Source of the DNA: Microbacterium luteum
Lineage (GTDB): Bacteria > Actinomycetota > Actinomycetes > Actinomycetales > Microbacteriaceae
Assembly: GCF_015277875.1 (NCBI RefSeq)
Contig: NZ_CP063814.1
Location: forward strand, 3,348,001-3,412,000
Length of the DNA stretch: 64,000 nt
Direction of reading: 5' to 3'
This document shows positions 17,517 through 27,353 of this stretch, piece after piece. The position numbers were made by a program, and so were the translations under genes. Every line of letters begins with the position of its first letter. Within the stretch, counting starts at the first letter, position 1. Below the pieces are notes generated by a model, which was not told the DNA's origin, ran no database searches, and was given only the letters and a program-made list of their open reading frames with translations.

Positions 17517-18664
17517 GCGGCGCTCTCGTGCAGGTGCTGGGCGGTTTCGTGGACGGTGGCGACCGCGTCGACACCGCTCACCCCCACCAGAGCACCGTTG
17601 AGCGTGTGCGTGACGAGGGTGCCGGGTCCTGGGCCCTGTCCTTCGGTGGCGGGCGTCATGGTGTACCCGATGCCGGTGATGGCGGTGCCGTGGATCAGTG
17701 ACGTGTAGGAGCTACGAGGACGGTAGGGTCCCGGGTCGGCGGCGCCGGTGCGGTCGTGGAGCACCGCGGCGGCGGCGTGCTGTCCTTGCGCGGCCGCGTC
17801 GGCCCAGTGATCCAGGCGCCAGATCCCGAGGTGGTCGTCGCGGTGTATGGCGGTGCTGCCGGCCGCGTACACGTGCGGGGCAGTGCTCCGCAGCCGGTCA
17901 TCGACAGGCACCCCGGAAGAGAACGGTCCCGGTGCGGTGGGGGCGTTGCCGAGGGCGGTGATGAGCAGGTCGGCGGAGAGCGTGGTGGTGTCATCCAGGG
18001 TGATCCCCAGCAGCGGGCTCCTGTCACGGACGGCGGTGATCGTGCGGCCCAGGAATGTGGTGATTTTGCCGCGATGGATGCCGGTGATGTGGGCGGCGAT
18101 CTGCGCGCCGAAGGAGGCCCGCCCGGGGATGCGGGAGCGGCTGATGAGGGCGACGTGATGTCCGGCGGCGTGGAGTGCGGACGCGGTCTCCGCGCCGGTG
18201 AATCCGCCGCCGTAGATCGCGACCCGGGACGGCCCGGCGGTGCGGGTGAGGTGTTCTCGGATCTGTTGGGCGTCCTGGATGCTGTGCAGGGTGACGACCT
18301 GGTGCCGTGCAGCGGGAGTGTGCCGCCCGGGCAGGCCCGGGGTGAGGGTGTCCGGGCGGCTGCCGGTGGCGATGATGACCGCGTCGTAGCGCAACTGTGC
18401 GCCGGAGGCGAGGTGCACGATGCGGCTGATCGGGTCGAGGTGGGTGGCGGTGTCTGCCAGCACGGTGACGGGCGGGAGCGGCGCGTGGATGGTCTCGGGC
18501 AAGGTGGGACCGAACGCGACGCCGGTGATGTGCATCCGGATGTACGGGGTCTCGTGGGTTCTGCCGACCAGGGTGACGTGGATGTCCTCGTGGCGGGCGA
18601 GGGCTGTTGCGGCGGCGACGCCGGCTGCTCCTGCCCCGAGGATGAGGACATGGTGGGTGGGCAT
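17513..18664 (-). CDS. Cysteine-free FAD/NAD(P)-dependent oxidoreductase, copper-operon type 2
   Basis: A 383-residue paralogue of the protein at 13128. The FAD motif is VLILGAGAAGVAAA, the NAD(P) motif is VAIYGGGFTGAETA, and the late FAD motif is APHVYAAGSTA. It too contains no Cys. The shared block IWRLDHWADAAAQGQHAA matches IDHWSDAAAQGEHAA in the first copy. It sits between the CsoR-like gene and the MFS gene. A role in redox handling of copper is inferred only from context. Confidence 0.8.
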   Translation of the reverse strand: MPTHHVLILGAGAAGVAAATALARHEDIHVTLVGRTHETPYIRMHITGVAFGPTLPETIHAPLPPVTVLADTATHLDPISRIVHLASGAQLRYDAVIIATGSRPDTLTPGLPGRHTPAARHQVVTLHSIQDAQQIREHLTRTAGPSRVAIYGGGFTGAETASALHAAGHHVALISRSRIPGRASFGAQIAAHITGIHRGKITTFLGRTITAVRDRSPLLGITLDDTTTLSADLLITALGNAPTAPGPFSSGVPVDDRLRSTAPHVYAAGSTAIHRDDHLGIWRLDHWADAAAQGQHAAAAVLHDRTGAADPGPYRPRSSYTSLIHGTAITGIGYTMTPATEGQGPGPGTLVTHTLNGALVGVSGVDAVATVHETAQHLHESAA

Positions 18665-18719
18665 GAGGTGCAGTTCGCTTCCGGGGTACGGGGGTCGCGG
18701 CGCTGCGAGGAGGGCAGGG

Positions 18720-19016
18720 TCAGGACCGGATCAGCTGGGTGATCGCGGTCGAGGCGGCATCAAGGACGGTGTCGTCGGTGAGGGTGCCGGTGGCGTGCGC
18801 GTGGCGCAGGTAGTCCGTCAGCAGGGCGAGACCGACACCCTGGAGCGCGCGTTGGGTGGCGGAGATCTGGGTGAGGGTATCGATGCAGGGGCGTTCCTGC
18901 TCGATCATCCCGGTGAGCCCGCGAATCTGCCCTTCCAGACGGCGCAGCCGGTTCCGGTAGGTGCGGGGGTCGGTGATGTAGCCCGGTTCGCGGGCGGCCG
19001 CGATGGTGGAGGTCAT
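18720..19016 (-). CDS. CsoR-family repressor lacking the full copper site
   Basis: A 98-residue CsoR-family protein, aligned end to end with CsoR at 10602. The first ligand Cys is kept (RPCIDTL). The His and Cys of the second helix are replaced by Tyr and Ala (TDYLRHAHA in place of DDHLKHC). The family's C-H-C copper site is therefore C-Y-A. It may sense another ligand, use the extra His residues, or act constitutively. It lies between the YHS gene and the oxidoreductase in the copA operon. Confidence 0.85.
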   Translation of the reverse strand: MTSTIAAAREPGYITDPRTYRNRLRRLEGQIRGLTGMIEQERPCIDTLTQISATQRALQGVGLALLTDYLRHAHATGTLTDDTVLDAASTAITQLIRS

Positions 19017-19071
19017 GAAGGGTCCGGTCTCCCGGTGCCCGCACGGGGTGTGTGGGCACCGGGAGTGAGGC

Positions 19072-19314
19072 TCAGGCCATGGCGGCGGCGTAGCGGGCCG
19101 GGTCCGCGTCGAACGCGGGACCGCAGCCGGCGCAGCAGAAGTAGTACCGCTCGCCCTCGTAGTCGCGGAACAGGCCGGCCGCCACGGCGGTGGCCTTGTT
19201 GACCGGGGTGCCCTCCATCACGGGGCAGGTGGTCATGTCGGCGCCACCGGCGGCGTCGAGGAGGTTCTCACGGCCGCCGGGGGCGGGGGCGCTGGTGCTG
19301 CAACAGCTGGACAT
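19072..19314 (-). CDS. YHS-domain metal-binding protein 2
   Basis: An 80-residue protein starting at 19314. It opens with a Cys pair (MSSCCSTSAPAP) not present in the first copy, then TTCPVMEGTPV and YYFCCAGCGPAFDADPARY. It is the same YHS-type fold as at 14396. It lies directly downstream of copA, as the other copy lies upstream of the copB gene set. Likely a small copper chaperone or an accessory of the ATPase. Confidence 0.83.
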   Translation of the reverse strand: MSSCCSTSAPAPGGRENLLDAAGGADMTTCPVMEGTPVNKATAVAAGLFRDYEGERYYFCCAGCGPAFDADPARYAAAMA

Positions 19315-19363
19315 GGGTGGTGTTCCTTCCGATGTGGGTGGTAGGTGCTGCCGGGTTGCCCGG

Positions 19364-21637
19364 TCAGCGGGCGATGCTCTTGAATCCGCGCAGACGCAGG
19401 CTGTTGCCCACGACGAACACGCTGGACAGTGCCATGGCGGCACCGGCGAGCATCGGGTTGAGGAGACCGAGGGCTGCGACCGGGATCGCGGCCGTGTTGT
19501 AGGCGAAGGCCCAGAACAGGTTGGTCTTGATAGTGCCGAGGGTCTTGCGGGACAGCCGGATCGCGTCAGCGGCGCTGCGCAGGTCGCCGCGGACCAGGGT
19601 GATGTCCGAGGCCTCGATCGCGACGTCGGTGCCGGTTCCCATCGCCAAGCCGAGGTCGGCCTGCGCGAGCGCGGGGGCGTCGTTGACACCGTCTCCGACC
19701 ATCGCGACGACCTTTCCCTCGCCTTGGAGGCGGGTGACGACATCGACCTTGTCCTTCGGGAGGACTTCGGCGATGACCTGGTCGATACCGACCTCGGCGG
19801 CGATCTGGCGGGCGACCGCCTCGTTGTCGCCGGTGAGCAGCACCGGAGTCAGGCCGAGTGCCTTGAGCTGGGCGATGGCCTCCTTGCTGGTCGGCTTGAC
19901 GGTGTCGGCGACGATGAGGATGCCGCGAGCGGCACCATCCCATCCGACGGCGACGACGGTCTTGCCTTCGCTTTCGGCCTGCGCCTTCGCGGCGGCAACC
20001 TCGGCGCTCAGGCGCAGCGACCACTCGGCCAGCAGCGATTCCCGGCCGACGATGAGTGCGTGTCCGTCGACGACACCCTGCACGCCCTTGCCTTCCAGGT
20101 TCGTGAACCCTTCCACGGTGGGGAGGGTGCCGGTCTGCTGGGTGGCGCCCTTCGCGATCGCCTGCGCGATGGGGTGCTCGGAGGCGTCTTCGAGTGCACC
20201 GGCGAGGCGGAGTAGCTCGTCCGCATCGGTGCCCGGCTCGGTGACGACGTTGACCAGGGTCATCTTGCCGGTGGTGACGGTGCCGGTCTTATCGAGCACG
20301 ACGGTGTCGACCTTGCGGGTGGATTCCAGCACTTCCGGGCCCTTGATCAGGATGCCCATCTGCGCGCCGCGGCCGGTGCCGACCAGCAGCGCGGTCGGCG
20401 TGGCAAGACCCAGGGCGCACGGGCACGCGATGACCAGCACGGCGACGGCGGCGGTGAACGCGGCAGCGACAGGGAACCCGGCACCCAACCATGCCCCCAT
20501 CGCGACGACGGCGATGAGGATCGCAATCGGGACGAACACGCCGGAGATCTTGTCGGCCAGGCGCTGCACCTCAGCCTTTCCGGTCTGGGCGTCCTCGACG
20601 AGCTTGGCCATCTGCGCCAGCTGCGTGTCCGAGCCGACCCGAGTGGCGCGAACTACCAAGCGTCCGCCGGCGTTCACCGTGGCTCCGGTGACGGGGTCGC
20701 CTTCGGCGACCTCGACCGGGACGGATTCGCCGGTGAGCATGGAGGCGTCCACGGCGGACGTGCCGGAAACCACGACACCGTCGGTGGCGATCTTCTCGCC
20801 CGGGCGGACGATGAACTCGTCCCCCGCCTGCAGGTCCTCGACCGGGATCTTCGTCTCCACCCCGTCGCGCAGCACGGATACTTCCTTCGCGCCGAGCTCG
20901 AGCAGCGCGCGCAGCGCGGCGCCGGCCTGACGCTTGGACCGCTTCTCGAAGTAGCGGCCGGCGAGGATGAACATCGTCACCCCGGCGGCGACTTCGAGGT
21001 AGATGTTCGCGGCTCCTTCCGAGGGGGCGAGGGTGAGCTCGAACGGGTGCGTCATCCCGGGGGTGCCGGCGGTGCCGAAGAACAGCGCGTACAGCGACCA
21101 CAGGAACGCGGCGGTCGTGCCCATCGAGATGAGCGTGTCCATCGTCGCGGTGCCGTGCTTGAGGTTCGCCCACGCCGCCTTGTGGAACGGGAACGCCGCC
21201 CACACGATGACCGGCGCCGCCAGCGCCAACGACGCCCACTGCCAGTAGGTGAACTGCAGGGCGGGGACCATCGCCATCGCGATGACCGGGACGCTCAGGA
21301 CGATGGAGACGATGAGCCGATTGCGGAGGCTGGTCAGCTCCGGGTCGGCATCGTCCGCGTCCCCGCCCTCGGCGGTGTCGTTCTTGGCCTTCTTCGGGGC
21401 CGGAAGCGCCGCGCTGTAGCCGGTCTTCTCGACCTCGGCGATCAGCAGGGCCGGGTCGTATCCGGCGGGGATGGTGACCTTCGCCTTCTCGGTGGCGTAG
21501 TTGACCGTGGCGGCGACGCCGTCGAGCTTGTTCAGCTTTTTCTCGATCCGCATCGCGCAGGAGGCGCAGGTCATCCCGCCGATCTGGAGTTCGACGGCGG
21601 AGTCCGCGGTCTGTTCTGCGGGGGCTGTGGTGCTCAT
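19364..21637 (-). CDS. copA: CopA-type Cu(I) P-type ATPase
   Basis: A 757-residue P1B-1 ATPase with one N-terminal HMA domain ([16 protein letters not shown]) and a CPC transmembrane motif ([13 protein letters not shown]). TGES, DKTGTVT and [12 protein letters not shown] are intact. It exports Cu(I) from the cytoplasm. Upstream are the exported metal-binding protein and CopZ, downstream a YHS protein and the CsoR-like regulator, all in the same direction with gaps of about 35-50 bases. Confidence 0.95.
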   Translation of the reverse strand: MSTTAPAEQTADSAVELQIGGMTCASCAMRIEKKLNKLDGVAATVNYATEKAKVTIPAGYDPALLIAEVEKTGYSAALPAPKKAKNDTAEGGDADDADPELTSLRNRLIVSIVLSVPVIAMAMVPALQFTYWQWASLALAAPVIVWAAFPFHKAAWANLKHGTATMDTLISMGTTAAFLWSLYALFFGTAGTPGMTHPFELTLAPSEGAANIYLEVAAGVTMFILAGRYFEKRSKRQAGAALRALLELGAKEVSVLRDGVETKIPVEDLQAGDEFIVRPGEKIATDGVVVSGTSAVDASMLTGESVPVEVAEGDPVTGATVNAGGRLVVRATRVGSDTQLAQMAKLVEDAQTGKAEVQRLADKISGVFVPIAILIAVVAMGAWLGAGFPVAAAFTAAVAVLVIACPCALGLATPTALLVGTGRGAQMGILIKGPEVLESTRKVDTVVLDKTGTVTTGKMTLVNVVTEPGTDADELLRLAGALEDASEHPIAQAIAKGATQQTGTLPTVEGFTNLEGKGVQGVVDGHALIVGRESLLAEWSLRLSAEVAAAKAQAESEGKTVVAVGWDGAARGILIVADTVKPTSKEAIAQLKALGLTPVLLTGDNEAVARQIAAEVGIDQVIAEVLPKDKVDVVTRLQGEGKVVAMVGDGVNDAPALAQADLGLAMGTGTDVAIEASDITLVRGDLRSAADAIRLSRKTLGTIKTNLFWAFAYNTAAIPVAALGLLNPMLAGAAMALSSVFVVGNSLRLRGFKSIAR

Positions 21638-21672
21638 GGTGTTCCTTCTTCTCTCAGATCACCGCGGGGCGG

Positions 21673-22635
21673 TCAGTGACCGTCGCCCGTGTCGCTGTGT
21701 GTGTCGTCCGTGTCCGTGTCGCCGGTGCCGTGCCCGGCGTCCACGACGAACTCGGCGGTGTGGACCTGCCCGTCGACCTGGAAGTCGAGGTAGAGCAGGT
21801 ACCGGCCGGTGGTAGGCGCCTCGGCCGCGAATCGGATGTCGGGTCCGGCGGTGTCGCCGTCCTGCGGGTCGTCGCCTTCGGCGTGCACGTGCAGGTAGGC
21901 CAGGTCCCCATCGCGCAGCGCGACGAGGTGCCCGAAGGCCCCAAGGTACGGCTGCAGGGTGGTGACTGGCTGCCCGTCACGGGTGACCGACAAGGTTAGC
22001 TCGGAGCTCTCCCCCGCGGTCAGGTCCCCATCGAGGGTGACCGTGTACCCGTCGACCTCGCTTGTCGTCGACGTGGCGGTCGCCGGGTTCGGGGTGAACG
22101 CGCCCGCGACGTCGACCGTGCGGGTCAGGGTGACCTTGTCGGGGCCGTCGGCGACGTCCGGCACGAAGTCGGCATAGATCCGGTAGCTGCCGGCTTCGGT
22201 CCACTCCCAGGAGGTCGTCCAGGTGCCGGTGGCCTCGTCGAGCGTGGGGTGCACGTGCCGGAACTGGGTTCCATCGGTGCGCACCACGATCAGGTGCAGG
22301 TCCTTCTCATGCGAGGACTCGTACGCGGTCAGCGCAGTCCCGTCAGCGTCGAGGATCTGGAAGCTCAACTCGCCTGACTCGCCCGTTCCGGTGGGCGCGG
22401 CGATCGGGCTGAGTTCGTATCCGTAACCGGAGAGGGAGACGCCGGGGATGGTGGCGGTCTCGGCGGTGTCCTCGCCGGTCATGCCGGCGTGATCGGCCAT
22501 CGAGCTGTCGTCAGCCGCGGCCGTCCAGTTGGCGACGGCGCTGTCCGGGACGACAGCTGCCGCGATGCCGAACGCCCCGCCGAAAGCCACGACGACGCCG
22601 GCGCCATACAGGCTGAGTCGTCCCGCAGCGTTCAT
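21673..22635 (-). CDS. Exported heavy-metal-binding-type protein of the copper operon
   Basis: A 320-residue protein with an N-terminal signal/anchor (YGAGVVVAFGGAFGIAAA). Two beta-sandwich-like parts follow, each with His clusters (QFRHVHPTLDE, AYLHVHAEGDD), and the tail is His/Asp-rich (GHGTGDTDTDDTHSD). The start ATG overlaps the copZ stop by one base, so it is coupled to copZ. It is probably an extracytoplasmic copper-binding or delivery protein. No enzyme motif is seen. Confidence 0.72.
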   Translation of the reverse strand: MNAAGRLSLYGAGVVVAFGGAFGIAAAVVPDSAVANWTAAADDSSMADHAGMTGEDTAETATIPGVSLSGYGYELSPIAAPTGTGESGELSFQILDADGTALTAYESSHEKDLHLIVVRTDGTQFRHVHPTLDEATGTWTTSWEWTEAGSYRIYADFVPDVADGPDKVTLTRTVDVAGAFTPNPATATSTTSEVDGYTVTLDGDLTAGESSELTLSVTRDGQPVTTLQPYLGAFGHLVALRDGDLAYLHVHAEGDDPQDGDTAGPDIRFAAEAPTTGRYLLYLDFQVDGQVHTAEFVVDAGHGTGDTDTDDTHSDTGDGH

Positions 22636-22844
22636 CAGGCGCGCACCGCGGAGTAACCAGCCTCGTCGACCGCGGCCAGCACGGCGGCGTCATCCAGAGC
22701 ACTGGTGGAAGACACGACGAGCTTGCCGGTCTGGGCGCTCACCTGGATCTCGTCCACGCCGGGGATCTGGGAGACCTCTTCACGGATGGACATCTCGCAG
22801 TGTCCGCACGTCATGCCGGTGACCTGGTACTCGCTGGTGGCCAT
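22635..22844 (-). CDS. copZ: CopZ-type copper chaperone
   Basis: A 69-residue HMA-domain protein beginning at the ATG at 22844 behind GGAAGGAAA. The copper motif is GMTCGHCEMSI. It carries Cu(I) to CopA. It is the first gene of the eight-gene leftward operon, with a CsoR-type palindrome 58 bases upstream. Confidence 0.92.
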   Translation of the reverse strand: MATSEYQVTGMTCGHCEMSIREEVSQIPGVDEIQVSAQTGKLVVSSTSALDDAAVLAAVDEAGYSAVRA

Positions 22845-22901
22845 GATGGTTTCCTTCCGTCGGTGATGCGCCAGAATCGGCGACACCCACCCTAACACCC
22901 C

Positions 22902-22916
22902 TACCCCCCTAGGGTA
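22902..22916 (-). promoter_or_regulatory. CsoR-type operator of the copZ-copA operon
   Basis: TACCC and GGGTA face each other across five bases (CCCTA), the usual CsoR layout. It lies upstream of copZ in the expected promoter region. Confidence 0.8.
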
Positions 22917-22929
22917 TTCCGGAGTACTG

Positions 22930-23342
22930 AGGAAATCGTGGTGTCCATGCTCAGATTTGTTTGTGGCATCGCGTGAGACCTACCGCCTCGAACCGGCCGC
23001 CTGTGCGTGAATTACGTCTCCCGCCCAGCAGCTATCCCCTTGCTGCAGGAGAGATCACCCGAACCACCCGACCGAAATGTCCATATGGACACCACGTGGA
23101 CACTTCATCTGCGAAATGGACATTTTAGAAAAATCCCTACACCCGGCCCGTCAAATGTCCGACCCCCCCTACTACTGTTGTGTGTGTCAGATACACAACA
23201 TGGCGCGAGCCGTTAGGCGCGGGCGGCGTGTGCCGGCATGCCGGACCGCCCCACCAGGGGCGAACGGCCGGCTTCGCCGACGCGATGACGCGCCGGCCGC
23301 GAGCGGGCGGATTTGCTCAGCGCGCCTGGAGGAGGCGCGCTT
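22930..23342. other. Intergenic region with repeated AAATGTCC boxes, possible recombinase site
   Basis: No gene is seen in about 400 bases between copZ and the aldolase-type gene. AAATGTCC occurs at about 23075-23082 and 23153-23160, and inverted as GGACATTT at about 23118-23125. The first copy is part of a perfect 14-bp palindrome, TGTCCATATGGACA (23078-23091). Further on, TGTTGTGT and ACACAACA face each other (23176-23200). Clustered inverted half-sites are typical of resolvase res sites or a multi-site operator. Confidence 0.45.
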
Positions 23343-24059
23343 TCAGACGCTCTCCCCGCGCCTGGCGTTGGCTCTCCAGATCTCCCAGGCCCTCGTGAGC
23401 TGCCCGTTGTTGGATTCCGCGGCCGCGGCGCCCTCTTCTGCGGTGAGGGCGGTGTAGCCGCCGAGCTGACCGGCCGTCACCTGTGCTCGGGCGTTGAGGT
23501 CCGCGTAGACCGCGCGGGCGACCGCCTGCGGGATCGAGTCGCCCACGGCGACGAATCCGTGTCCTCGCATGAGTGCGACCGCCGCGCCCCCGAGGGTCGC
23601 AGCAAGGTCCGCGCCGAGCGAACCGCTGCGGATCAGCAGGTCGCTGGAGGACCCGACGCTGTCACGGATCTCGAAGACCGGGACCGCTTCGCCGAGGAAG
23701 CCCGCCATGTGCCACACCGCCTGCAGAGGCGTCCTGGAGATGCTGAAGGGCACCATCGACGCGGAGTGGCTGTGGACAACGGCCTGGACATCGGCGCGTG
23801 CCCGGTAGATCTCGCCGTGGATGAATCGTTCGAGATAGCTCGGTCTGTCGTCCGCGGTCGTCCCGTCCAATCCGATCACCTGAATGTCGTCGGGCGTGAC
23901 GAGGCCGGGGGCCAGGTTTCTGGAGATGAGGAACCTGCTCGGGTCGTCGGGGTCACGGACGCTCACGTGGCCGAAAGCATCGAGGATGCCGTGGCGGACG
24001 AGAATGCGATTCGCATCGACGAGATCCTCTCGAACCCCTAGTCGATCACCAGTTGACAT
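23343..24059 (-). CDS. Class II aldolase/adducin-family enzyme, possible aromatic-acid decarboxylase
   Basis: A 238-residue class II aldolase-fold protein. The zinc ligands are visible as HSHSAS (about residue 95) and later RGHGFV. The N-terminus carries the phosphate-site-like FGHVSVRDPDDPSRFLIS. Members of this family in dioxygenase clusters decarboxylate dihydroxy aromatic acids (for example PhtC, 3,4-dihydroxyphthalate decarboxylase), and others split sugar phosphates. The nearby Rieske operon supports the first role. The start is the ATG at 24059. Confidence 0.82.
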   Translation of the reverse strand: MSTGDRLGVREDLVDANRILVRHGILDAFGHVSVRDPDDPSRFLISRNLAPGLVTPDDIQVIGLDGTTADDRPSYLERFIHGEIYRARADVQAVVHSHSASMVPFSISRTPLQAVWHMAGFLGEAVPVFEIRDSVGSSSDLLIRSGSLGADLAATLGGAAVALMRGHGFVAVGDSIPQAVARAVYADLNARAQVTAGQLGGYTALTAEEGAAAAESNNGQLTRAWEIWRANARRGESV

Positions 24060-24154
24060 CCTTCATCGCTCCCTACTGCAGACGTACGTGTCGCTGTCAG
24101 CCCGAACACGCGGCTCACTCACCGTATACGGCGCTGTCACTCCTGCTCGACATC

Positions 24155-25570
24155 TCACGCGAACGCCTGCCCGAAGACCCGGACATCGCCCATCGCAGAC
24201 GCGACCTGGATCAGCGTCGGCCCATCCTCGGCGAACGCGGCGGCGAACGCGCTCTCGAGCTCCTCCGGGTTGGACGCCCGCCAAGACTTCAGTCCCAGGC
24301 TTCGGGCGTACGATGCGTGGTCGATCGGGGGCCGGAAGGTCCAGCGCATCGCATCCTCTGCGCCGGGCTCTCCGAGCGAGCTGCCCATCGCTCCCGTCAC
24401 GGTCGCGACGTCCCGCCAGCCCCCGTTGTCGAGGACGAGGTAGACGACCGGAACGTCGTACGCGGCAGCGGTGTGGATCGCTGTGGAGTTGAACATGAAC
24501 CCGCCATCGCCGAGGACGGCGATCACTCGACGATCGGGACGAGCCATCTGGATGCCGACCGCCGCCGGCGCGCCCCAACCCTGAGCACTCGCCTTCCCCG
24601 AGAGGCCGAAATACGTCCACGGTGCGCCATAGTCGACGAGTGTGTCGATGAAGCCCTCCGCGGATCCGCACTGGTTGACGACGATCGTCTCGGAGCCGCC
24701 GAGGCGATGGATGAGGTCCGCGATGTGGGCCGCCGATACCGCGCCATCAGCCTCGCCGAGCAGGCGCGACCGCAAGGCTTCGCGGCCCGCTTCCCAGCGC
24801 TCTCTGAGCCCTCGCACCCGCCCGCCCGAGCTCACGGGTACCGCTCCGCCTTCAGCGAGGCGATCGGCGACCGCATCGAGCAGGCGCCCGGGGTGGCTGA
24901 GGATGCCGACCTGACCTGCGTACTGCCGGCGCAGAGCGAGCGGGTCCACGGTGACCTGCACCACGAGGCTGTCACCGAAATCCGGCAGGGGCATCGCCAG
25001 CCCCTCGGTGAGCTCGGCGCCGAGGAGGACGACGACGTCTGCGCCCTCCAGTGCAGGGCTCGATGCGGTCAGCTTGCCGACGTACCTCGGATTGGTGTTC
25101 GGGAAGGCGAGGTCGGCGCCCTTGATCTCCCCGAGCACGGACGCGTCCACCAGGTCGGAGAGCCTTTCCAGCGCGGCAATCGCACCGTACCGCGCGACCT
25201 CTGTCCCCACCACGATGACCGGACTGGCCGCCGTCCTGAGAATCTGGGCGAGACGCTCTACCGCATCCGGATCGAGCGCCTCATGCAGATACTCGGTCAC
25301 CGGTCCCGGGGTGAACTCGATCTCCTCTTCCAGAAAGTCCATCGGAATGCCGAGGTGCACCGGACCGTAGGGAGGGGTGGAAGCGATCTGGAACGCTCGC
25401 TCGAGGAACTCCGGAAGCCGCTCCGCCCGGGGGATCTCAGCCGACCACTTCGTGTACTGCTGTGTCGCCTCTGTGATGGCCCGGGGAACGTTTTCGGCGC
25501 CCAGGCATCCCTGCAGGCGGCCTTCGCCTCGACGGGGTTTGCCCGAGGCTGACGGGAACAGCGCCTCCCA
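24155..25570 (-). pseudogene. Broken thiamine-diphosphate enzyme
   Basis: The last 401 codons (from a GTG at 25360) encode the middle and C-terminal domains of an acetolactate-synthase-like ThDP enzyme. The ThDP-binding motif runs from GDGGFMFNSTA to NGGW. The frame continues upstream with family-typical sequence (LQGCLGAENVPRAITEATQ, KWSAEIPRAERLPEFLE), so the true gene started further back. At about 25530 the family sequence continues in another frame (PAVLGGAVPVSLGQT). It then runs into the end of the aldehyde dehydrogenase gene. The first 70-80 residues, including the catalytic Glu of the PYR domain, are missing. It is truncated and frameshifted and unlikely to be active. Confidence 0.8.
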
Positions 25571-25633
25571 GCACCGCCGGCATGGATCGCGCCGCGCTTG
25601 CTGCGACGACGTACAGCGCGCAGCGCTGCCCCC

Positions 25634-27091
25634 CTACGAGAGCAGAACGGTCACGGTCTTCGTCTCGGTGTACGAGATCAGTTCGTCGAGGGACTCCTCG
25701 CGGCCGATCCCCGAAGCCTTCACCCCTCCGAACGGCAGTCCCCAGAAGTGCCGGCTGCCACTGTTGACGAGGATGTAGCCGGCCTCGATCTGCCGGGCGA
25801 CGACGTGGGCGCGCGTGACGTCGCGCGTCCAGATGCTCGAGGTGAGCCCGTACTGGACGCCGTTGGCGATCCGTACGGCCTCCTCGTCGGCGTCGAAGGT
25901 GGTGACGGAGAGGACGGGGCCGAAGATCTCGTTCTGCTCGACGAACGACCCGGGGCTGACACCGGTGAGCAGCGTCGGCTCGACGAACCACCCCTCATCG
26001 AGGCCGGCGGGACGGCCGCCGCCCGTCGCCACGGTGGCACCCGCCTTCCTGCCTTCGGCGATGGCGCTGATGGACTTCTGGAACTGTGCCTCCGACACGA
26101 GCGGGCCCATGTCCACGGACGGGTCCAGCGGGTCTCCCACCCGGATCGCGGCCATGCGCTCGGCGACCCGGCCGATCACTTCGTCGGCCACCGAGGAGTG
26201 CACGAGCAGGCGGCTCGTCGAGCCGCAGCTCTGTCCGGCGACCCACGTGAAGTTCATACCCGCGACGGCACCGGCCGCAGCCGCCTCCAAATCGGCGTCG
26301 GCGAAGACGATCTGAGCGTTCTTTCCGCCCAGTTCGAGCGACACGTGCTTGACTCCGGTCTCGGCTGCATCCCGCTGGATCGATTGCCCCGTCGCGGTGG
26401 ACCCGATGAAACCGATCCGGCGGACCTCGGGATGACGCACCAGCGCGCGTCCGGTCACCGCGCCGCGACCGCTGACGGTGATCAACAGATTGTCCGGGAG
26501 GATCCCGACCGCGAGCTCGGCCAGGCGCAACGAAGACAGCGGCGTCTGGTCCGGGGCCTTGAGGACCACGGCGTTGCCGGCGACGAGGGGCGCGGCGACC
26601 TTCGCCGCCGCGAAGAAGAAGGGATGGTTGAACGCACCGATACGCGCGACCACTCCGTAGGGCACCTGCATGGTGTAGTGGAGGTTCGTGCTCACCGGAA
26701 TCGTCCGGCCACCGAGGTCGAGCGCCATGTCGGCGAAGATCTCCATGAGTTCCGCCGCCGCGTCCACATCGCCCCTCATCATCGAGAGGGTGAACCCGCC
26801 GTCCAGTGCGTCGAGAGTGGCGAGCTCCTCACGGTGCTCTCGGATCGTCGCAGCGAGTTGCCGGATCACGGCGGCCCGGGCTCGGGGCGGCATCGCGCCC
26901 CAGGCCGGCTGCGCAGCCTGCGCCGCCGCCACCGCGCGCCCGACCTCCTCCTCGGAGAGGTCGGGGGCGGAGGTCAGGGGACGCCCGGTCGTGGGGTTCT
27001 CGACCTCGTAGCGCGCGGCACTGGCCCACGGCTTGCCATCGAGAGTGACGGTCCATTCCCGGTCTGCGACATCGGTCGACGGGCTCATCAT
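25634..27091 (-). CDS. NAD(P)-dependent aldehyde dehydrogenase
   Basis: A full-length ALDH of about 485 residues, using the MMSP start near 27091. The catalytic Glu lies in [13 protein letters not shown], the catalytic Cys in [10 protein letters not shown], and the cofactor motif is [10 protein letters not shown]. The C-terminus (KTVTVLLS) is complete and abuts the broken ThDP enzyme. A ThDP enzyme plus ALDH pair recalls 2-oxo-acid decarboxylation followed by aldehyde oxidation, as in mandelate breakdown. The partner is now broken. The substrate is unknown. Confidence 0.88.
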   Translation of the reverse strand: MMSPSTDVADREWTVTLDGKPWASAARYEVENPTTGRPLTSAPDLSEEEVGRAVAAAQAAQPAWGAMPPRARAAVIRQLAATIREHREELATLDALDGGFTLSMMRGDVDAAAELMEIFADMALDLGGRTIPVSTNLHYTMQVPYGVVARIGAFNHPFFFAAAKVAAPLVAGNAVVLKAPDQTPLSSLRLAELAVGILPDNLLITVSGRGAVTGRALVRHPEVRRIGFIGSTATGQSIQRDAAETGVKHVSLELGGKNAQIVFADADLEAAAAGAVAGMNFTWVAGQSCGSTSRLLVHSSVADEVIGRVAERMAAIRVGDPLDPSVDMGPLVSEAQFQKSISAIAEGRKAGATVATGGGRPAGLDEGWFVEPTLLTGVSPGSFVEQNEIFGPVLSVTTFDADEEAVRIANGVQYGLTSSIWTRDVTRAHVVARQIEAGYILVNSGSRHFWGLPFGGVKASGIGREESLDELISYTETKTVTVLLS

Positions 27092-27254
27092 TGACTCCTC
27101 GTTTCCAGCAGAAGCGGTTTCTGTGTTCCAGAGGAGCATGCCCACCCTCTGGGACGGGAGGATGGTCCTCGCAGCCGCGACGCATCGCCTCCTCCTCCGA
27201 GCGCGGCCGCGAAGGCCTTCCTCGGGCCCACTTGACGTAAGGCGCGCGTGTGTG

Positions 27255-27281
27255 GCAGAATCAATTTCTGCACATCAGAAA
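27255..27281. promoter_or_regulatory. Probable IclR operator upstream of the Rieske operon
   Basis: Three half-sites follow each other: GCAGAA (27255-27260), TTTCTG (27265-27270) and CAGAAA (27276-27281), forming two overlapping inverted repeats. The same half-sites form a palindrome at the iclR gene start (32859-32873). Confidence 0.65.
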
Positions 27282-27353
27282 CTATGCCTCGGCCCGCTTC
27301 GACGTGCGACGTCGGAGCGGTGTCGAAGCATTACACTACGGATAGGCGCGACG

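Noticed and set aside
25597..27094. A 498-codon plus-strand open frame across the ALDH gene
   Set aside because: It is antisense to a clear ALDH and has no recognisable domain.
27033..27353. Upstream extension of the Rieske alpha subunit
   Set aside because: It runs through the divergent promoter region and the start of the aldehyde dehydrogenase. The ATG at 27354 starts the conserved N-terminus.
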